From Deltaproteobacteria bacterium (GTDB lineage: Bacteria; Acidobacteriota; Thermoanaerobaculia; Multivoradales; JAHZIX01), in the NCBI GenBank assembly GCA_022601195.1, contig JAHZIX010000049.1:248001-312000 (forward strand): 64,000 nucleotides of DNA, read 5' to 3'. The stretch's first letter is position 1; each line of letters starts with the position of its first letter. A program made the position numbers and the translations under genes. Positions 20,801 through 28,858 of the stretch are shown here, one piece after another. Under the pieces are notes generated by a model that was given only the letters and a program-made list of their open reading frames with translations, did not search any database and had not been told where the DNA came from.

Positions 20801-20929
20801 GGCTTCGACCTGCTTGCGCAATTCCAGGTCTCCGGCACAGGCCTGGTCCAGATAGCTCTGGCGACCTTTCCCCTGCCTTTCGACGGCGGCATCAAAGATC
20901 TCGTCGATTCGTTTCCTCTCGTTCGACAA
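17891..20929 (-). CDS. Ser/Thr protein kinase, one TM helix, C-terminal TPR domain
   Basis: Membrane-bound eukaryote-like protein kinase, about 1012 residues. I chose TTG at 20929 because AGGAGG lies 6 bases upstream of it and the protein then starts right at the conserved N-terminal helix (SNERKRIDEIFDAAVE); the open frame extends 30 codons further. Kinase motifs in order: GSGGMGSVF (P loop), Lys115 in VAVKLI, HRDLKPANIL (about 206), DFGIA (226), SPEQIRGG. A single transmembrane helix at about 408-424 is followed by a coiled segment and many TPR-like repeats, presumably periplasmic. In Acidobacteriota and Planctomycetota such kinases are commonly encoded next to ECF sigma factors of the type seen here at 28254, though other genes lie between them in this window. 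Its targets are unknown. Confidence 0.93.
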   Translation of the reverse strand: MSNERKRIDEIFDAAVERQGKGRQSYLDQACAGDLELRKQVEALLGADQAAQRFLERPVARVTSTPDTDVEEESVATLQRLGPYRILEPLGSGGMGSVFIAAREDQEFQRLVAVKLIRRGLESAAARRRFIVERQILAGLEHPYVARLYDGGTTEAGQPYLVMELVDGLPIDRYCDEHRLSIGDRLELFAKVCEAVQFAHRSLVVHRDLKPANILVTEDGNPKLLDFGIAKLLDAHSHPFPFDTTLTGPSPRTPSYSSPEQIRGGAVTTATDVYALGVLLYRLLTGRSPYRLESNLPHELEKAILEQEPLRPSSSLALKDSIEGEESLSPGEIALRRSTRIKPLRKLLRGDIDVIVSTALRKEGTQRYGSAKDLAEDLERHRKNLPVQAQRDSLFYRTGKFLRRHRLSVAIAASIVLVTAGFIIRQEEEKRRILQQRQREQAVTTFLKSLFEVSDPGENRGQTLTAQEILEKGAEELQQSLEDQPILKASLLTTIGEVFSNLGQIKEGLAYFEQAQKIMSATPSAAHRERGMILERLGWCHLWFGELDQAQASLENALDHYQQMVPLDPEPIVDTLALLARSYRNQGDFQHSEAAALEAIKVARTELGESVALARAEGEMAKTLLEQGAHREAGEILEQVVASRIRFQGSDHPDVLAIMGTQALAFNRSGDSEAARDTYVQILNMQRRVLGENHPMLTIIYSNLAASELKLAHFPAAEAAISKALAGIRKTRENNHSAIGVNLQFLTVIQLSQGKLGTALETAEDCLRLFLEAEGEEHQETGISYVLRGMVQRALGRVTEAEASLRQGLSILRRSLPSNNPRIATASRELAALLIDLGDFSAADILIEECAAIKESNSNRHHRHSVPILQARGRIAAGQQRYAEASRLIDEAIALQLETQSPRHPSRADLLSTRAALQLLIREGPGAVETARQALEVALEGAGGVSPAAGRAKLALALALEDQGRQEEALTLFEEAVQILPSGADRLLVGPWSARRELARLSEKADSAKSAT

Positions 20930-21432
20930 CTCTTTCCTCCTGACAGAATTTATCTGTTCCTGTCGGTTGCCGAACATCCGGCGTTTCGAGTCCAGTTTCG
21001 AAGATCTTTTCGGGCTCAAGGGCCACCCTCGGTGGCACTAGTCATCTACCGAGTTTCGTTTTCGAAGGGCGAACAGAGCCAGCTAGCTGCCCGTGGCAGA
21101 AGTCCGTTCCCCCAGTTTCCGGCAGTCGCCAGTTGGACTGAGCCAGGACAGCTTGGCCACCCGACATCTGGAACTTCGGGAGATCCAATACGGATAGGCC
21201 CCCGCAGTGGCCGCCACAATGCCTGCTGGAACTCCTGAAGTAGAAAAAAGAGGGCCAGGGGGCGGGCTCGCGGCTCCCGTGGCGTGCCGGAACCGAGCAA
21301 TTTACGCATCACGGTCCCATCGCCGTGATCAGATCTCTTAGAGTGCTGCGGCGAGGGTATCGGCTCCGGGCCAGCGGCTCAAGAGCGCTAGCCCTAATAA
21401 AGAACGAATCCGGTCCGGCTAGATAGAAAAAT
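20930..21432. other. intergenic region upstream of the kinase gene
   Basis: About 500 bp between the start of the kinase gene and the end of the RHS gene, both on the minus strand. It should contain the kinase promoter. I see a short imperfect palindrome (ATCACGG...CCGTGAT, near 21307-21330) but no supported gene. In particular, no small immunity-type gene follows the RHS gene. Confidence 0.45.
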
Positions 21433-21467
21433 GAAGAGCCGCTCCCAATGAATGAGAGCGGCTCTTC
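21433..21467 (-). terminator. intrinsic terminator of the RHS gene
   Basis: Perfect 12-bp stem (GAAGAGCCGCTC at 21433-21444 pairing with GAGCGGCTCTTC at 21456-21467) with an 11-base loop. Read on the minus strand it is followed by ATTTTT, and it lies 16 bases after the stop of the RHS gene. This is the clearest intrinsic terminator in the window. Confidence 0.88.
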
Positions 21468-21482
21468 GGCGAAAGGCGCCTC

Positions 21483-24400
21483 CTACGGAGGCCCTCCCCA
21501 GCCATTCCTTTTTCCTTGCGTCCAGTACTCCACAGCTTCAGCGTTCGTCATAGAGACACCAAGCATGATGCCAAGCTCGCTCTGAGCATCCGGGCCACCG
21601 ATGTTTCGCATATTCCATTCGAGGTTTGCAGTGGAATCTGCAGCCCACTTGTTAAGCTCGGTATTCACCGCAAACATGGCATATCCCACCCCGAGGGTCA
21701 CCCCCGAAAATGTCAGCGCTCTCGAGGCAGCTTGGAGCGATTGGTAGTTTGCATTCAACAACCTGAGAGCACCCCCAGAAGGATGGGGCGGTGCCTTTGT
21801 GCCAATTAGATGCCTAAGCTTCATGCCTTTAGAATATGTCTGAACAAACCTAAGGGTCTTTTCAAGAGCTACGTACGAGTCAAGAAATGCTGTACGGGCA
21901 GCCGCGACACCGTCCATGGCCTTAATGGTTTTTAATAGATGTACCGTATTTTGAAGCGCGAGCACGATATCCTCCGGGTCGATACCAGGTGGACTAGGAG
22001 TCGCACCACCACTCGGGATCGCACCGCCGCCTCCACCGCTACTCCCGCCTCCTGGACCTCCTGGACCGCCCCGCCGGCCTCCTTCATTTCCTCCAACAGA
22101 GGTTGCTCCTCCACCGTTGCCACCGCCTCCGTTACTCCCTGGTATGCCAGAGCTTGGCCTGTCTCCCAATCCCGGAATACCGTAGACAGGTCCGCTCGGG
22201 GGATAAGCGTAGACAGTAATCTCGTCGTTGTACCTGGGATGATCAGATATGAAAAAGCCGTCGGGGTCATAGAATTTGATCGGGTTTCCAGAAACGTATG
22301 CATAGCGATTCAGTGTTTGGGGCTGATCGGGGAACCCTTGAAAGGGATCTACGCTCATGAAGCGAGCGGATTTCGAGAAGTAATGGCGGGCGTGCATATA
22401 GTCCGTACCCGTTGAAGCGTCTCTCTCGTGTCCGGCAAGCTTCCGGTTGTCGTAGTTGTCTTGGTAGGGATACTCCTCACCGTAGGGTAGCAAGAAGGGC
22501 TCCTTGTCGATCCCACCTGCGCTCGTTGTCAGCAAGCGCGGTGATCCTAGGTGATCCACATGGTAATGGTATTTTGTCTCGTCTGGTTTGACGCGAGCGA
22601 CGAGCCTCCGACCTGCGTAGATCGTGTCATGGTGACGGTCGAAATCACCGGAGTTGAAATTTACCTCGCTGACCAGATTGTTCCCGAGATCTCGCAGGTC
22701 ATACCGCATGTTTCGACTAGGTGCGTTGGCCACTGCACCGGCACGTTGGTCGAAAGCGTCATAGAGATAGCGCATCCAAGCTTGGCTGGTGAGATTGTTC
22801 AGGATGTCGTAAGCAAACTGGTAGTTGAAGCCGTTCGCCTGCTGAGTAGTCACGTTACCGGCAGAGTCGTAGGTAGCACCACTAGTTAGCCTATTGGTGG
22901 CGGTGCTGATGGTGAAGTTCTCCGAGGTTGTGAATCCGTTCAGCGTCGTACTCCGCTGAATAAGGTTCCCAAAGACATCATAATTGAAGTTCTGAGAAAC
23001 ACCCTTGGTGGTGAAACTCGCATCGACCAGTCGGTTGGCAGAGTCATAGGCGAAGGAGTCGGTTCCCATAGACTTGATGTTTCCGGCACCATCGAAGCTC
23101 ATAGTTCCGCTGTCGTAGTAAGTTGTGGGGTTTTGACCAGGACCTGTGGTCCACAAACGCTGACTCTTGGCCTGCACCTGAGGATGACGATCCCGGTGAT
23201 CGGTCACTCCGTTGGAGTGGTTGATCTGAGACCAACTGCCATCGTCGTTGTAATCGATACTGCTGATCCATCCGGGAATACTGGCGAGCTTGCCAAGAGA
23301 GTAATTAAGGGTGACTGTACGACCTGTTGCGGCAGTCGTGCCGGCGCAGGCCGGTGTCGTACAGCGAGGATAGTTGAACGTCTTGATCTTTCCGAGATCA
23401 TCATATTGATAGTTTTGACGGAAGCGATCGAAGCCATCCGGCCAACCATAGACAGTGTCCTTCTGGGAGACTGCGCCGCCAATCCCCTGATACGTGTAGA
23501 TATGCTCAACTTTGACTGTTTCTTCCGCTCCTGGGAGCCAAGGAAGGTCGAGGTAGTTGAATCGGGCCGCCTTCCAGGGCTTTCCAAGACCTAAGCCCAA
23601 TCCGTTGTCGTAGGAGAGGATCGTCACCGCGCGATTGCCATGGTTACGGTCGAAGACCTGGATCGTTCGACCGAGGTAGTCGTGACTGAGTCCCAAATCG
23701 TTGGGTCCGTCAACAACCCGGTTGGGGTTGCCCAAGGGGTCGTATCCCGAGAACGTAACCCAGTCGTTGCCATTGACCCCCTTCTCCGGATGACGCTCCC
23801 GAAGCATGAAGCCGCGGTTGTCGTAGTCGGTGCGCCTGATCTGCTGAGGGCTGCTTCCGTGGGTGACACGAGTGAGGTTGCTGCCGACGTCGTAGTCGTA
23901 AACCGTGGGGATCATTGCCCCGCCAGGGCCAGCACCCTCCAAGACCCGCCGCACGCGGCCGTATAGGTCGTTCTCGACTTCTCTAGTGGCGGACGATTCC
24001 GCGCCGACTAGAGTCTTCTGAATTTTGAAAGTAGAAATCGTCTTGCGATTCCCGATGTAGGAGATGGTGACATCGTGAGCGCTACCGTCAGCTGGACGGA
24101 TCCGTCCTGGTCTGCCAAAAGCGTCGAGCTCCAGGAACTGGGTCTTGAGGCCCAGGTTGCCCCACTCGGAGACCGACTTCTGCCAGCCTCGGGCGTTGAT
24201 CAGCGTCTCTCGTTCTACCCAAACGTTACCGGTAGTCCCTGGCCGCCATACCCGCTCCTGAACAGATCGGCCGAACGAATCGCTAACGACCTCGCTCTTT
24301 CCGAATGTCAGGAATCCCTGGGAACTCCTGAGAGTGGTGGTCACCTTGGCCGGACTCGTCCCAAGAGCATTGGTATAAGTGATCGAGGTGTAGGCGCCGT

Positions 24401-26744
24401 CCTGCGGAGTGACCTGGGTCACACGGCCAAAGGGGTCATAGTCAATCGTGGTTTCATAGCCCGAAGAATCCCGGGATTTGACGACCAGGCCAGTCGAAGG
24501 ATCCAGGTCTACGTCGTGATTGAAGATGGTTCCCAAAGCCCCTCCAGATAGCCGGAAGCGACTGGTTTCGAGCACGCCATACAAGTAGGTCTGTGTCCTC
24601 CAATACAGAGGAAGTGTTGAAGCGGTAAGGGTGCCGCAACCGGCGCCGGTGATGGGCAGGTCTTGAAGATCCGAACCATAGTTCTTGACGTCCGTCACAG
24701 ATCCAACGCCGTCATAGGTCAGGGTCGTGAGGAGGTCATTCGGGGAACGGCTGGTGCCGGATTCGAGCTGCCGCAAGCACTGCAGGGCACCTGTCGTCCC
24801 ATCAACGGCAAACTCGGTTCGACTCGATGTCTCACCCAAGGCGTCGTTCTCGGTGACTTGAACGGCGCTCGACAGGCCCAACAGCCAAGGGGTGGTGGTG
24901 GAGGGAGGTGCATATCCGGCAACGCCGTAGGTACCGGCGACGCGATCGAATTCCGTGCGGGTATGGCGTCGCTCCTGGCTCAGCGATTGAGCCCTGAAGT
25001 TGCCCGTCGTTTCTGTCTCTCGGAAGTTACCGAGGCCATCGAAATCAGTGTTCTCTGTTTCGCTGAAACGATTGCCATCATCATGAAAGACCGTCCGAGT
25101 GGCCTCTACTGTACGGTTGCTGTCGTAGAAGGCTCCTTGGCGGGCACAGTTCGGCGCGGTCTGCGCATCGTAGACACAACCTGGAATCGCATCCTTCCGG
25201 AAGCGCAGATAGTTGGACCTCAACTTGGTACCAGAACACAAGCCCGTGCCGTCGTTCGAGGAATACAACTCGGTAGAGAGGTATTTCCCCGCGCTGGAAT
25301 CGGTGTACGTGAAAGGCAGACCGAGCTCCCATCCTTTCTGCTGGGAAGGCAGTACATAGTAGATCGCGTTGAAATAGTGGCGAGTGCAGTCGCCCTCCGG
25401 CAGAGCCACGACATCAAGACGCATCTCCGGATCGTTCCCTCCGGTAGCGCCAATGCTTTGCGTCTTGTACGTCCAGCTACCAGCTACCGTGCCGTCTGCT
25501 TCGACCATCTCGCGAGTGGCGACGCCGGCTGCGGTATTGAAGACAGAGTGGTTGTCGCCGGGGGGGAACTCAAACCGTTGGAAGGTCCAGCGCAGAGCGC
25601 CGCCCGAGGGAAGATTCACGCGCTGCAGCGCTCCGGGCACATCGTCCATGTTGCCCTGGCACGTGTTGTAGTAGGTCGGCGTGGCCCCGTCGAGCATGGT
25701 GTAGGCGGTACCGTCCGCCATCTGGATCTCAGTGAGGTGAGGTACACGAATGCGGCTGGGGCCGGCAGCGTCCTGCTTACAACTCACATCCACGAGAATA
25801 TTGCGGTACTCGAGATCGTACAGATTGCGCTGTCCGCCAAAACCCTCAGCATCGATCTGGGTGATCACGCGGATCATCCAACTCACTGGATACCCGTCGA
25901 TCTGATCCGTATCTTTGGCGAGGTGGATGTAGTGATTTCGGCCGTAGCGATCAGTGACGGTACGTAGAGTATCGTCGACGTTATAAGTCACTTCCATATC
26001 GGGATCACTGGCGGAGGTGAAGGGTGTCCAGGCGCTTGCCAGGCGGAAGGGTTTGCTGGAAAGGGATCCCTCGTTCTCGAAACGGCGGGTGCTGCCGTCG
26101 GGGAATTCGATGTCGTACACCCAGGTGCTTTCCCGGCGCAGGCGCAGGTAACTGTTGTCCCGGGTGTAGTGCACGTTGGTATCACCGTCCGGCGCATCGT
26201 CATAGTGCAAACGGTCATAGAAGAAGCGGCGCGAGCCGTCTCGTCCGACGAACATCCACTGTCCGGTTTCGGAGGGGTTGTACCAATGGTCAGCGTGATA
26301 CAACTCGCCCCAACCGACATGCCAACCAAGGCCCGCCGTGGTCAGGCGGTCTGGGATCGCCTTGGTGCGGTATTCCTTGCCCTCGGGGACATTCTCGTAA
26401 CGCCATACGTTATTGTTGTAATACAGCGTAAAGGGACCGACAGGGATGGTGAGACTCAGCCGACCTGAGTAAAGGTCTACCTGATCAATCCCTCCTAGGC
26501 CGGTTTGATAGGAACGCTCGGAAGAGAAGCCTTGCGGTTGGTTGGGGTGCTGAGCGAGAAGAGGCGCTGTCCATGCGACGAGAAGGGCGACCATCGCCGC
26601 AGCGATGCTCCCGACCGGGCTCGTTCCCTTTGAGACCAGACATCGCGGGATTCTCGATGAATGTAAGAGTCTTGTGCTGTGAGGCGGTGAGCATTCTTGC
26701 TGGGGGTTTTCTTGGCTGGAATCCAGCCGCTGCACGTTGTGCAT
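21483..26744 (-). CDS. RHS/YD-repeat protein with unrecognised C-terminal domain
   Basis: Very large secreted RHS-repeat protein, about 1753 residues from ATG 26744, which has GGGAGA a few bases upstream. A hydrophobic segment (IAAAMVALLVAWTAP, about 45-62) after a long n-region is a likely signal sequence ending near LLAQ. Many YD repeats follow (YDPFGRVTQV, YDNRGFMLRE, YDSAGNVTTQ). The RHS-associated core closes with HVDHLGSPRLLT, ARHYFSKSARFMSVDP and NPIKFYDPDG, about 257 residues before the end. After the core comes a Gly/Pro/Ser-rich linker and a mostly helical C-terminal domain I do not recognise. This is the layout of polymorphic toxins, where the core shell encloses a variable tip, but no HNH, ADP-ribosyl or other toxin motif and no immunity gene is visible. 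An alternative is a non-toxic surface RHS protein. Confidence 0.9.
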   Translation of the reverse strand: MHNVQRLDSSQENPQQECSPPHSTRLLHSSRIPRCLVSKGTSPVGSIAAAMVALLVAWTAPLLAQHPNQPQGFSSERSYQTGLGGIDQVDLYSGRLSLTIPVGPFTLYYNNNVWRYENVPEGKEYRTKAIPDRLTTAGLGWHVGWGELYHADHWYNPSETGQWMFVGRDGSRRFFYDRLHYDDAPDGDTNVHYTRDNSYLRLRRESTWVYDIEFPDGSTRRFENEGSLSSKPFRLASAWTPFTSASDPDMEVTYNVDDTLRTVTDRYGRNHYIHLAKDTDQIDGYPVSWMIRVITQIDAEGFGGQRNLYDLEYRNILVDVSCKQDAAGPSRIRVPHLTEIQMADGTAYTMLDGATPTYYNTCQGNMDDVPGALQRVNLPSGGALRWTFQRFEFPPGDNHSVFNTAAGVATREMVEADGTVAGSWTYKTQSIGATGGNDPEMRLDVVALPEGDCTRHYFNAIYYVLPSQQKGWELGLPFTYTDSSAGKYLSTELYSSNDGTGLCSGTKLRSNYLRFRKDAIPGCVYDAQTAPNCARQGAFYDSNRTVEATRTVFHDDGNRFSETENTDFDGLGNFRETETTGNFRAQSLSQERRHTRTEFDRVAGTYGVAGYAPPSTTTPWLLGLSSAVQVTENDALGETSSRTEFAVDGTTGALQCLRQLESGTSRSPNDLLTTLTYDGVGSVTDVKNYGSDLQDLPITGAGCGTLTASTLPLYWRTQTYLYGVLETSRFRLSGGALGTIFNHDVDLDPSTGLVVKSRDSSGYETTIDYDPFGRVTQVTPQDGAYTSITYTNALGTSPAKVTTTLRSSQGFLTFGKSEVVSDSFGRSVQERVWRPGTTGNVWVERETLINARGWQKSVSEWGNLGLKTQFLELDAFGRPGRIRPADGSAHDVTISYIGNRKTISTFKIQKTLVGAESSATREVENDLYGRVRRVLEGAGPGGAMIPTVYDYDVGSNLTRVTHGSSPQQIRRTDYDNRGFMLRERHPEKGVNGNDWVTFSGYDPLGNPNRVVDGPNDLGLSHDYLGRTIQVFDRNHGNRAVTILSYDNGLGLGLGKPWKAARFNYLDLPWLPGAEETVKVEHIYTYQGIGGAVSQKDTVYGWPDGFDRFRQNYQYDDLGKIKTFNYPRCTTPACAGTTAATGRTVTLNYSLGKLASIPGWISSIDYNDDGSWSQINHSNGVTDHRDRHPQVQAKSQRLWTTGPGQNPTTYYDSGTMSFDGAGNIKSMGTDSFAYDSANRLVDASFTTKGVSQNFNYDVFGNLIQRSTTLNGFTTSENFTISTATNRLTSGATYDSAGNVTTQQANGFNYQFAYDILNNLTSQAWMRYLYDAFDQRAGAVANAPSRNMRYDLRDLGNNLVSEVNFNSGDFDRHHDTIYAGRRLVARVKPDETKYHYHVDHLGSPRLLTTSAGGIDKEPFLLPYGEEYPYQDNYDNRKLAGHERDASTGTDYMHARHYFSKSARFMSVDPFQGFPDQPQTLNRYAYVSGNPIKFYDPDGFFISDHPRYNDEITVYAYPPSGPVYGIPGLGDRPSSGIPGSNGGGGNGGGATSVGGNEGGRRGGPGGPGGGSSGGGGGAIPSGGATPSPPGIDPEDIVLALQNTVHLLKTIKAMDGVAAARTAFLDSYVALEKTLRFVQTYSKGMKLRHLIGTKAPPHPSGGALRLLNANYQSLQAASRALTFSGVTLGVGYAMFAVNTELNKWAADSTANLEWNMRNIGGPDAQSELGIMLGVSMTNAEAVEYWTQGKRNGWGGPP

Positions 26745-27337
26745 TCCGTTCTCCCTATTTCTGTCAATAGAAGGGTCTACAGGCACCGCTCTGTCGGCGC
26801 CTCATCAAACATCGGTAGCGGATCGGTGGAATTTCTGACACCGTTTTCTGTCGGTGCCGACGGACTAGGCGCCGTTCCTGAGCTCGGCTCCACGGTTCAC
26901 TCTGCTGAAGTCCTGCCAAAGACTCTCAACTTGGGCAAAAAATTTGGTAGCTGATTGAGCGATTGAAAACAAAACAGTCATCCTTTCTAAACTGTTGAAA
27001 ACAATGGACACTTAAGATGTTGCGACCTCCGTCGAAGCTCGCTCCATCTCTTGTTTCCCTTACCTGCGCCATCTCAGCAGCGGAAAGGACAGCTCTCAGC
27101 GAGATTTCTCGAAAAGGAAACTAAGGGGAAGAAAAAGGGGGCATCCTCCGCGCTCCCTGGAGTCACGGAAGATTCCCTAAGATGCCCGAGAAAGGCGGAG
27201 CACTCGTAGATCAACTAGGCTCTCGTTAACCCCGGTTGGTGATCGACCCACCGCTCATCGGTGAGAGGGCGATAGGTGGATAGGTGAGGTGGATAGGGCG
27301 ATAGGGCCAGGAATCGAGAGCTCTTTGCCTCGGCTCG
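26745..27337. other. RHS upstream region and 3' flank of Cys-rich gene
   Basis: Nearly 600 bp without a supported gene. It holds copy A of a degenerate direct repeat (26896-27114) and, at 27266-27308, a purine-rich run built from short units like GATAGGTGG / GATAGGGC. The region is lower in GC than the neighbouring genes. It should contain the minus-strand promoter of the RHS gene. I found no convincing terminator for the Cys-rich gene. Confidence 0.5.
26896..27114. repeat. degenerate ~220-bp direct repeat, copy A
   Basis: Copy A aligns by eye over its whole length with copy B at 27875-28092. Shared blocks include TTCACTCTGCTGA, GTCCTGCCA, ACTCTCAACTTGG, GAGCGATTGAA, GTCATCCTTTCT, TTGTTTCCCTTACCTGCGCC and CAGCGAGATTTCTCGAAA. 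Identity looks near 80 percent with a few small indels. It begins about 150 bp upstream of the RHS start, as copy B does for the Cys-rich gene. Open frames across the two copies are not conserved, so it looks like duplicated regulatory DNA or untranslated leader rather than a gene. Confidence 0.85.
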
Positions 27338-27712
27338 CTAGAAGGAAGGATCGAACATTCCAGGATCGCAAGACTTGCATTTATATTGCAAAGTCAACGA
27401 TGCATTGTAGGAGTTCGGTGGGCAGGGCCCCGGGAAACAGCTGGGGGTCGAACAACTCATTGGACCTGCGGAGGTCTGACACGGGAGACAAGCAGGCAAA
27501 TCGGCAAAGGCCTTCTGGTTCGCGTCTGCTTCCGCTCGCTGCCCGGCCTCGGTGCAGCTATTGCCCGATCCCTGGCCGACCACGGTTCGTGTCGGGCCAC
27601 CGCAGGAAGAGCAGCCACCAGCCTCCACAGGTGGGACGATCAGAGTGGCGGCGGCAATGACGGCCAAAACCGCGACACCGAGGACAAGGAAGGTGAAGTT
27701 TCTGTGATTCAT
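27338..27712 (-). CDS. small secreted cysteine-rich protein, unknown function
   Basis: 124-residue protein not recognised as a known family. ATG at 27712 is preceded by AGGAG at good spacing. A clear signal peptide (MNHRNFTFLVLGVAVLAVIA... ending near VEAGG) leaves a mature chain of about 93 residues with ten Cys (GGCSSCGG, NSC, ACLPC, MSC, PSC, GPC, KCKSC), an even number that would suit disulfide bonding outside the cytoplasm. It lies upstream of the RHS gene on the same strand and shares with it a duplicated ~220-bp upstream region, which suggests joint control. Possible roles are an exported partner of the RHS protein or a small surface protein; neither can be shown from sequence. Confidence 0.8.
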   Translation of the reverse strand: MNHRNFTFLVLGVAVLAVIAAATLIVPPVEAGGCSSCGGPTRTVVGQGSGNSCTEAGQRAEADANQKAFADLPACLPCQTSAGPMSCSTPSCFPGPCPPNSYNASLTLQYKCKSCDPGMFDPSF

Positions 27713-27874
27713 TTGCGTCTCCTAAGTTTTAGGTTGATCTATCGAGGACCATTCAGCGGTGACATCAGTGCGCTGAGTGGTTCTGTCAACTTCAGCAAAG
27801 CGCTTGGGAAGAGGGTTCCCGGAAAGCGCCTTTGAAATCAGCAACCTGACTTCACTGCTCCAATAGGCCGACGA

Positions 27875-28092
27875 TTCACTCTGCTGACGTCCTGCCAGGA
27901 ACTCTCAACTTGGCAGAACCGTTTGGCGGCTGTGCGAGCGATTGAAGTAAAAATGGTCATCCTTTCTGAATTCATGAAATTGCCGATTTCCGGGACAGTG
28001 CGACCTGCGTCGAGGCTCGCTCCATCCCTTGTTTCCCTTACCTGCGCCATCTCAGAGGCGAGAAGGACAGCTTTCAGCGAGATTTCTCGAAA
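27875..28092. repeat. degenerate ~220-bp direct repeat, copy B
   Basis: Second copy of the repeat at 26896-27114, in the same orientation, starting about 160 bp upstream of the Cys-rich gene. The best-conserved part (about 28005-28092) is distal to the gene, and the middle (about 27965-27995) has diverged most. See copy A for shared blocks. Confidence 0.85.
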
Positions 28093-28166
28093 TATGAATT
28101 GGCAGACTGAGCAACGAAGACCGGGGAAGAGGAGCGAGGAAAGGAGATCTTCGAACTCTCCCAGTA

Positions 28167-28230
28167 GACCCAAAGACCCAGAGACCTAGAGACCTAGAGA
28201 CCTAGAGACCTAGAGACCTAGAGACCAAGA
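28167..28230. repeat. 8-bp tandem repeat array (8 units)
   Basis: Eight head-to-tail units of 8 bp: GACCCAAA, GACCCAGA, five exact GACCTAGA, and GACCAAGA. The array ends 23 bases before the TTG start of the ECF sigma gene, so it sits in its promoter or leader. Perfect short units of this kind are prone to slipped-strand copy-number change. Confidence 0.95.
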
Positions 28231-28253
28231 AACGGCCATGTTAAAATGAAAAC

Positions 28254-28835
28254 TTGGCCACCATAAGCGATCCGAACTCTTCCGAAATCACCCTTCTTCT
28301 CCGCCGGTGGAGTCAGGGGGAAGAGAGCGCAGCGGAAGAAGTCCTGCCACTGATCTATGATCAACTCCACAGCATCGCCACCGCCTATTTCAGCCGCGAA
28401 CGAGGCGGCCACACCTTGCAACCCACCGGGGTGGTACACGAGGCCTTCCTGCGCTTGGTCAAAGGGCCTGTGAACGAGTGGGAGGATAGGAGCCATTTCT
28501 TCGGCATCGCGGCACGCCTGATGCGTCAGGTCTTGGTGGACCATGCTCGTCAACGCAATCGGGAAAAGCGAGGAGGGGGAGTCAAGCCCATCTCCCTCAC
28601 CGATACTCCAGAGCATTTCGCTCATACAGCGCAGGGAGTTCTCGCAGTAGATCAAGCACTCACAAAGCTTCGCCTCGAAGACCCTCAGAAAGCCTCCGTG
28701 GTGGAGATGCGTTTTTTCGGCGGCCTCACTAACGAGGAGATCGCTGGCGCTTTGAGAATTTCCACGAAAACCGTTAGCCGGGAGTGGCGTAGGGCTCGGG
28801 CCCACCTCTTTCTTCAGCTGTCCGCGGAGACTTGA
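28254..28835 (+). CDS. ECF RNA polymerase sigma factor (kinase-associated type)
   Basis: Extracytoplasmic-function sigma-70 factor, 193 residues. The frame is closed by a TAA at 28242, so TTG 28254 is the first possible start; there is no good Shine-Dalgarno site before it. Region 2 covers LLRRWSQGEESAAEEVLPLI to HFFGIAARLMRQVLVDHARQ; region 4 is KASVVEMRFFGGLTNEEIAGALRISTKTVSREWRRARA. The HTLQPTGVVHEAFLRLV motif marks the ECF group found in Planctomycetota and Acidobacteriota that is usually paired with Ser/Thr kinases instead of a classical anti-sigma factor. The nearest such kinase is the TPR kinase at 17891-20929. An 8-bp repeat array directly upstream could affect its expression. Confidence 0.93.
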   Translation: MATISDPNSSEITLLLRRWSQGEESAAEEVLPLIYDQLHSIATAYFSRERGGHTLQPTGVVHEAFLRLVKGPVNEWEDRSHFFGIAARLMRQVLVDHARQRNREKRGGGVKPISLTDTPEHFAHTAQGVLAVDQALTKLRLEDPQKASVVEMRFFGGLTNEEIAGALRISTKTVSREWRRARAHLFLQLSAET

Positions 28836-28858
28836 GACCAAGACCAAGCCTTCGACAT

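Larger units (their letters stand above)
27713..28253. promoter_or_regulatory. divergent intergenic region between Cys-rich gene and ECF sigma gene
   Basis: 541 bp that must hold the promoters of the minus-strand Cys-rich gene and the plus-strand sigma gene. It contains repeat copy B (27875-28092) and an 8-bp tandem array (28167-28230). A 111-codon minus-strand frame at 27838-28173 crosses copy B, but its counterpart in copy A is disrupted, so I do not call it a gene. Confidence 0.6.

Noticed and set aside
24663..25967. 434-codon plus-strand frame antisense to the RHS gene
   Set aside because: It lies wholly within the RHS coding sequence, shows no domain or signal, and is a by-product of the codon bias of the real gene.
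27266..27308. Short GATAGG-type repeats as a regulatory array
   Set aside because: Units are irregular in length and order; this may be simple low-complexity DNA near the end of the Cys-rich gene.
27838..28173. 111-codon minus-strand frame across repeat copy B
   Set aside because: The matching part of copy A has frame changes and a stop, so the sequence is not conserved as protein.
28167..28230. Possible CRISPR array
   Set aside because: The 8-bp units are directly joined without spacers and no cas gene is near; it is a simple tandem repeat.
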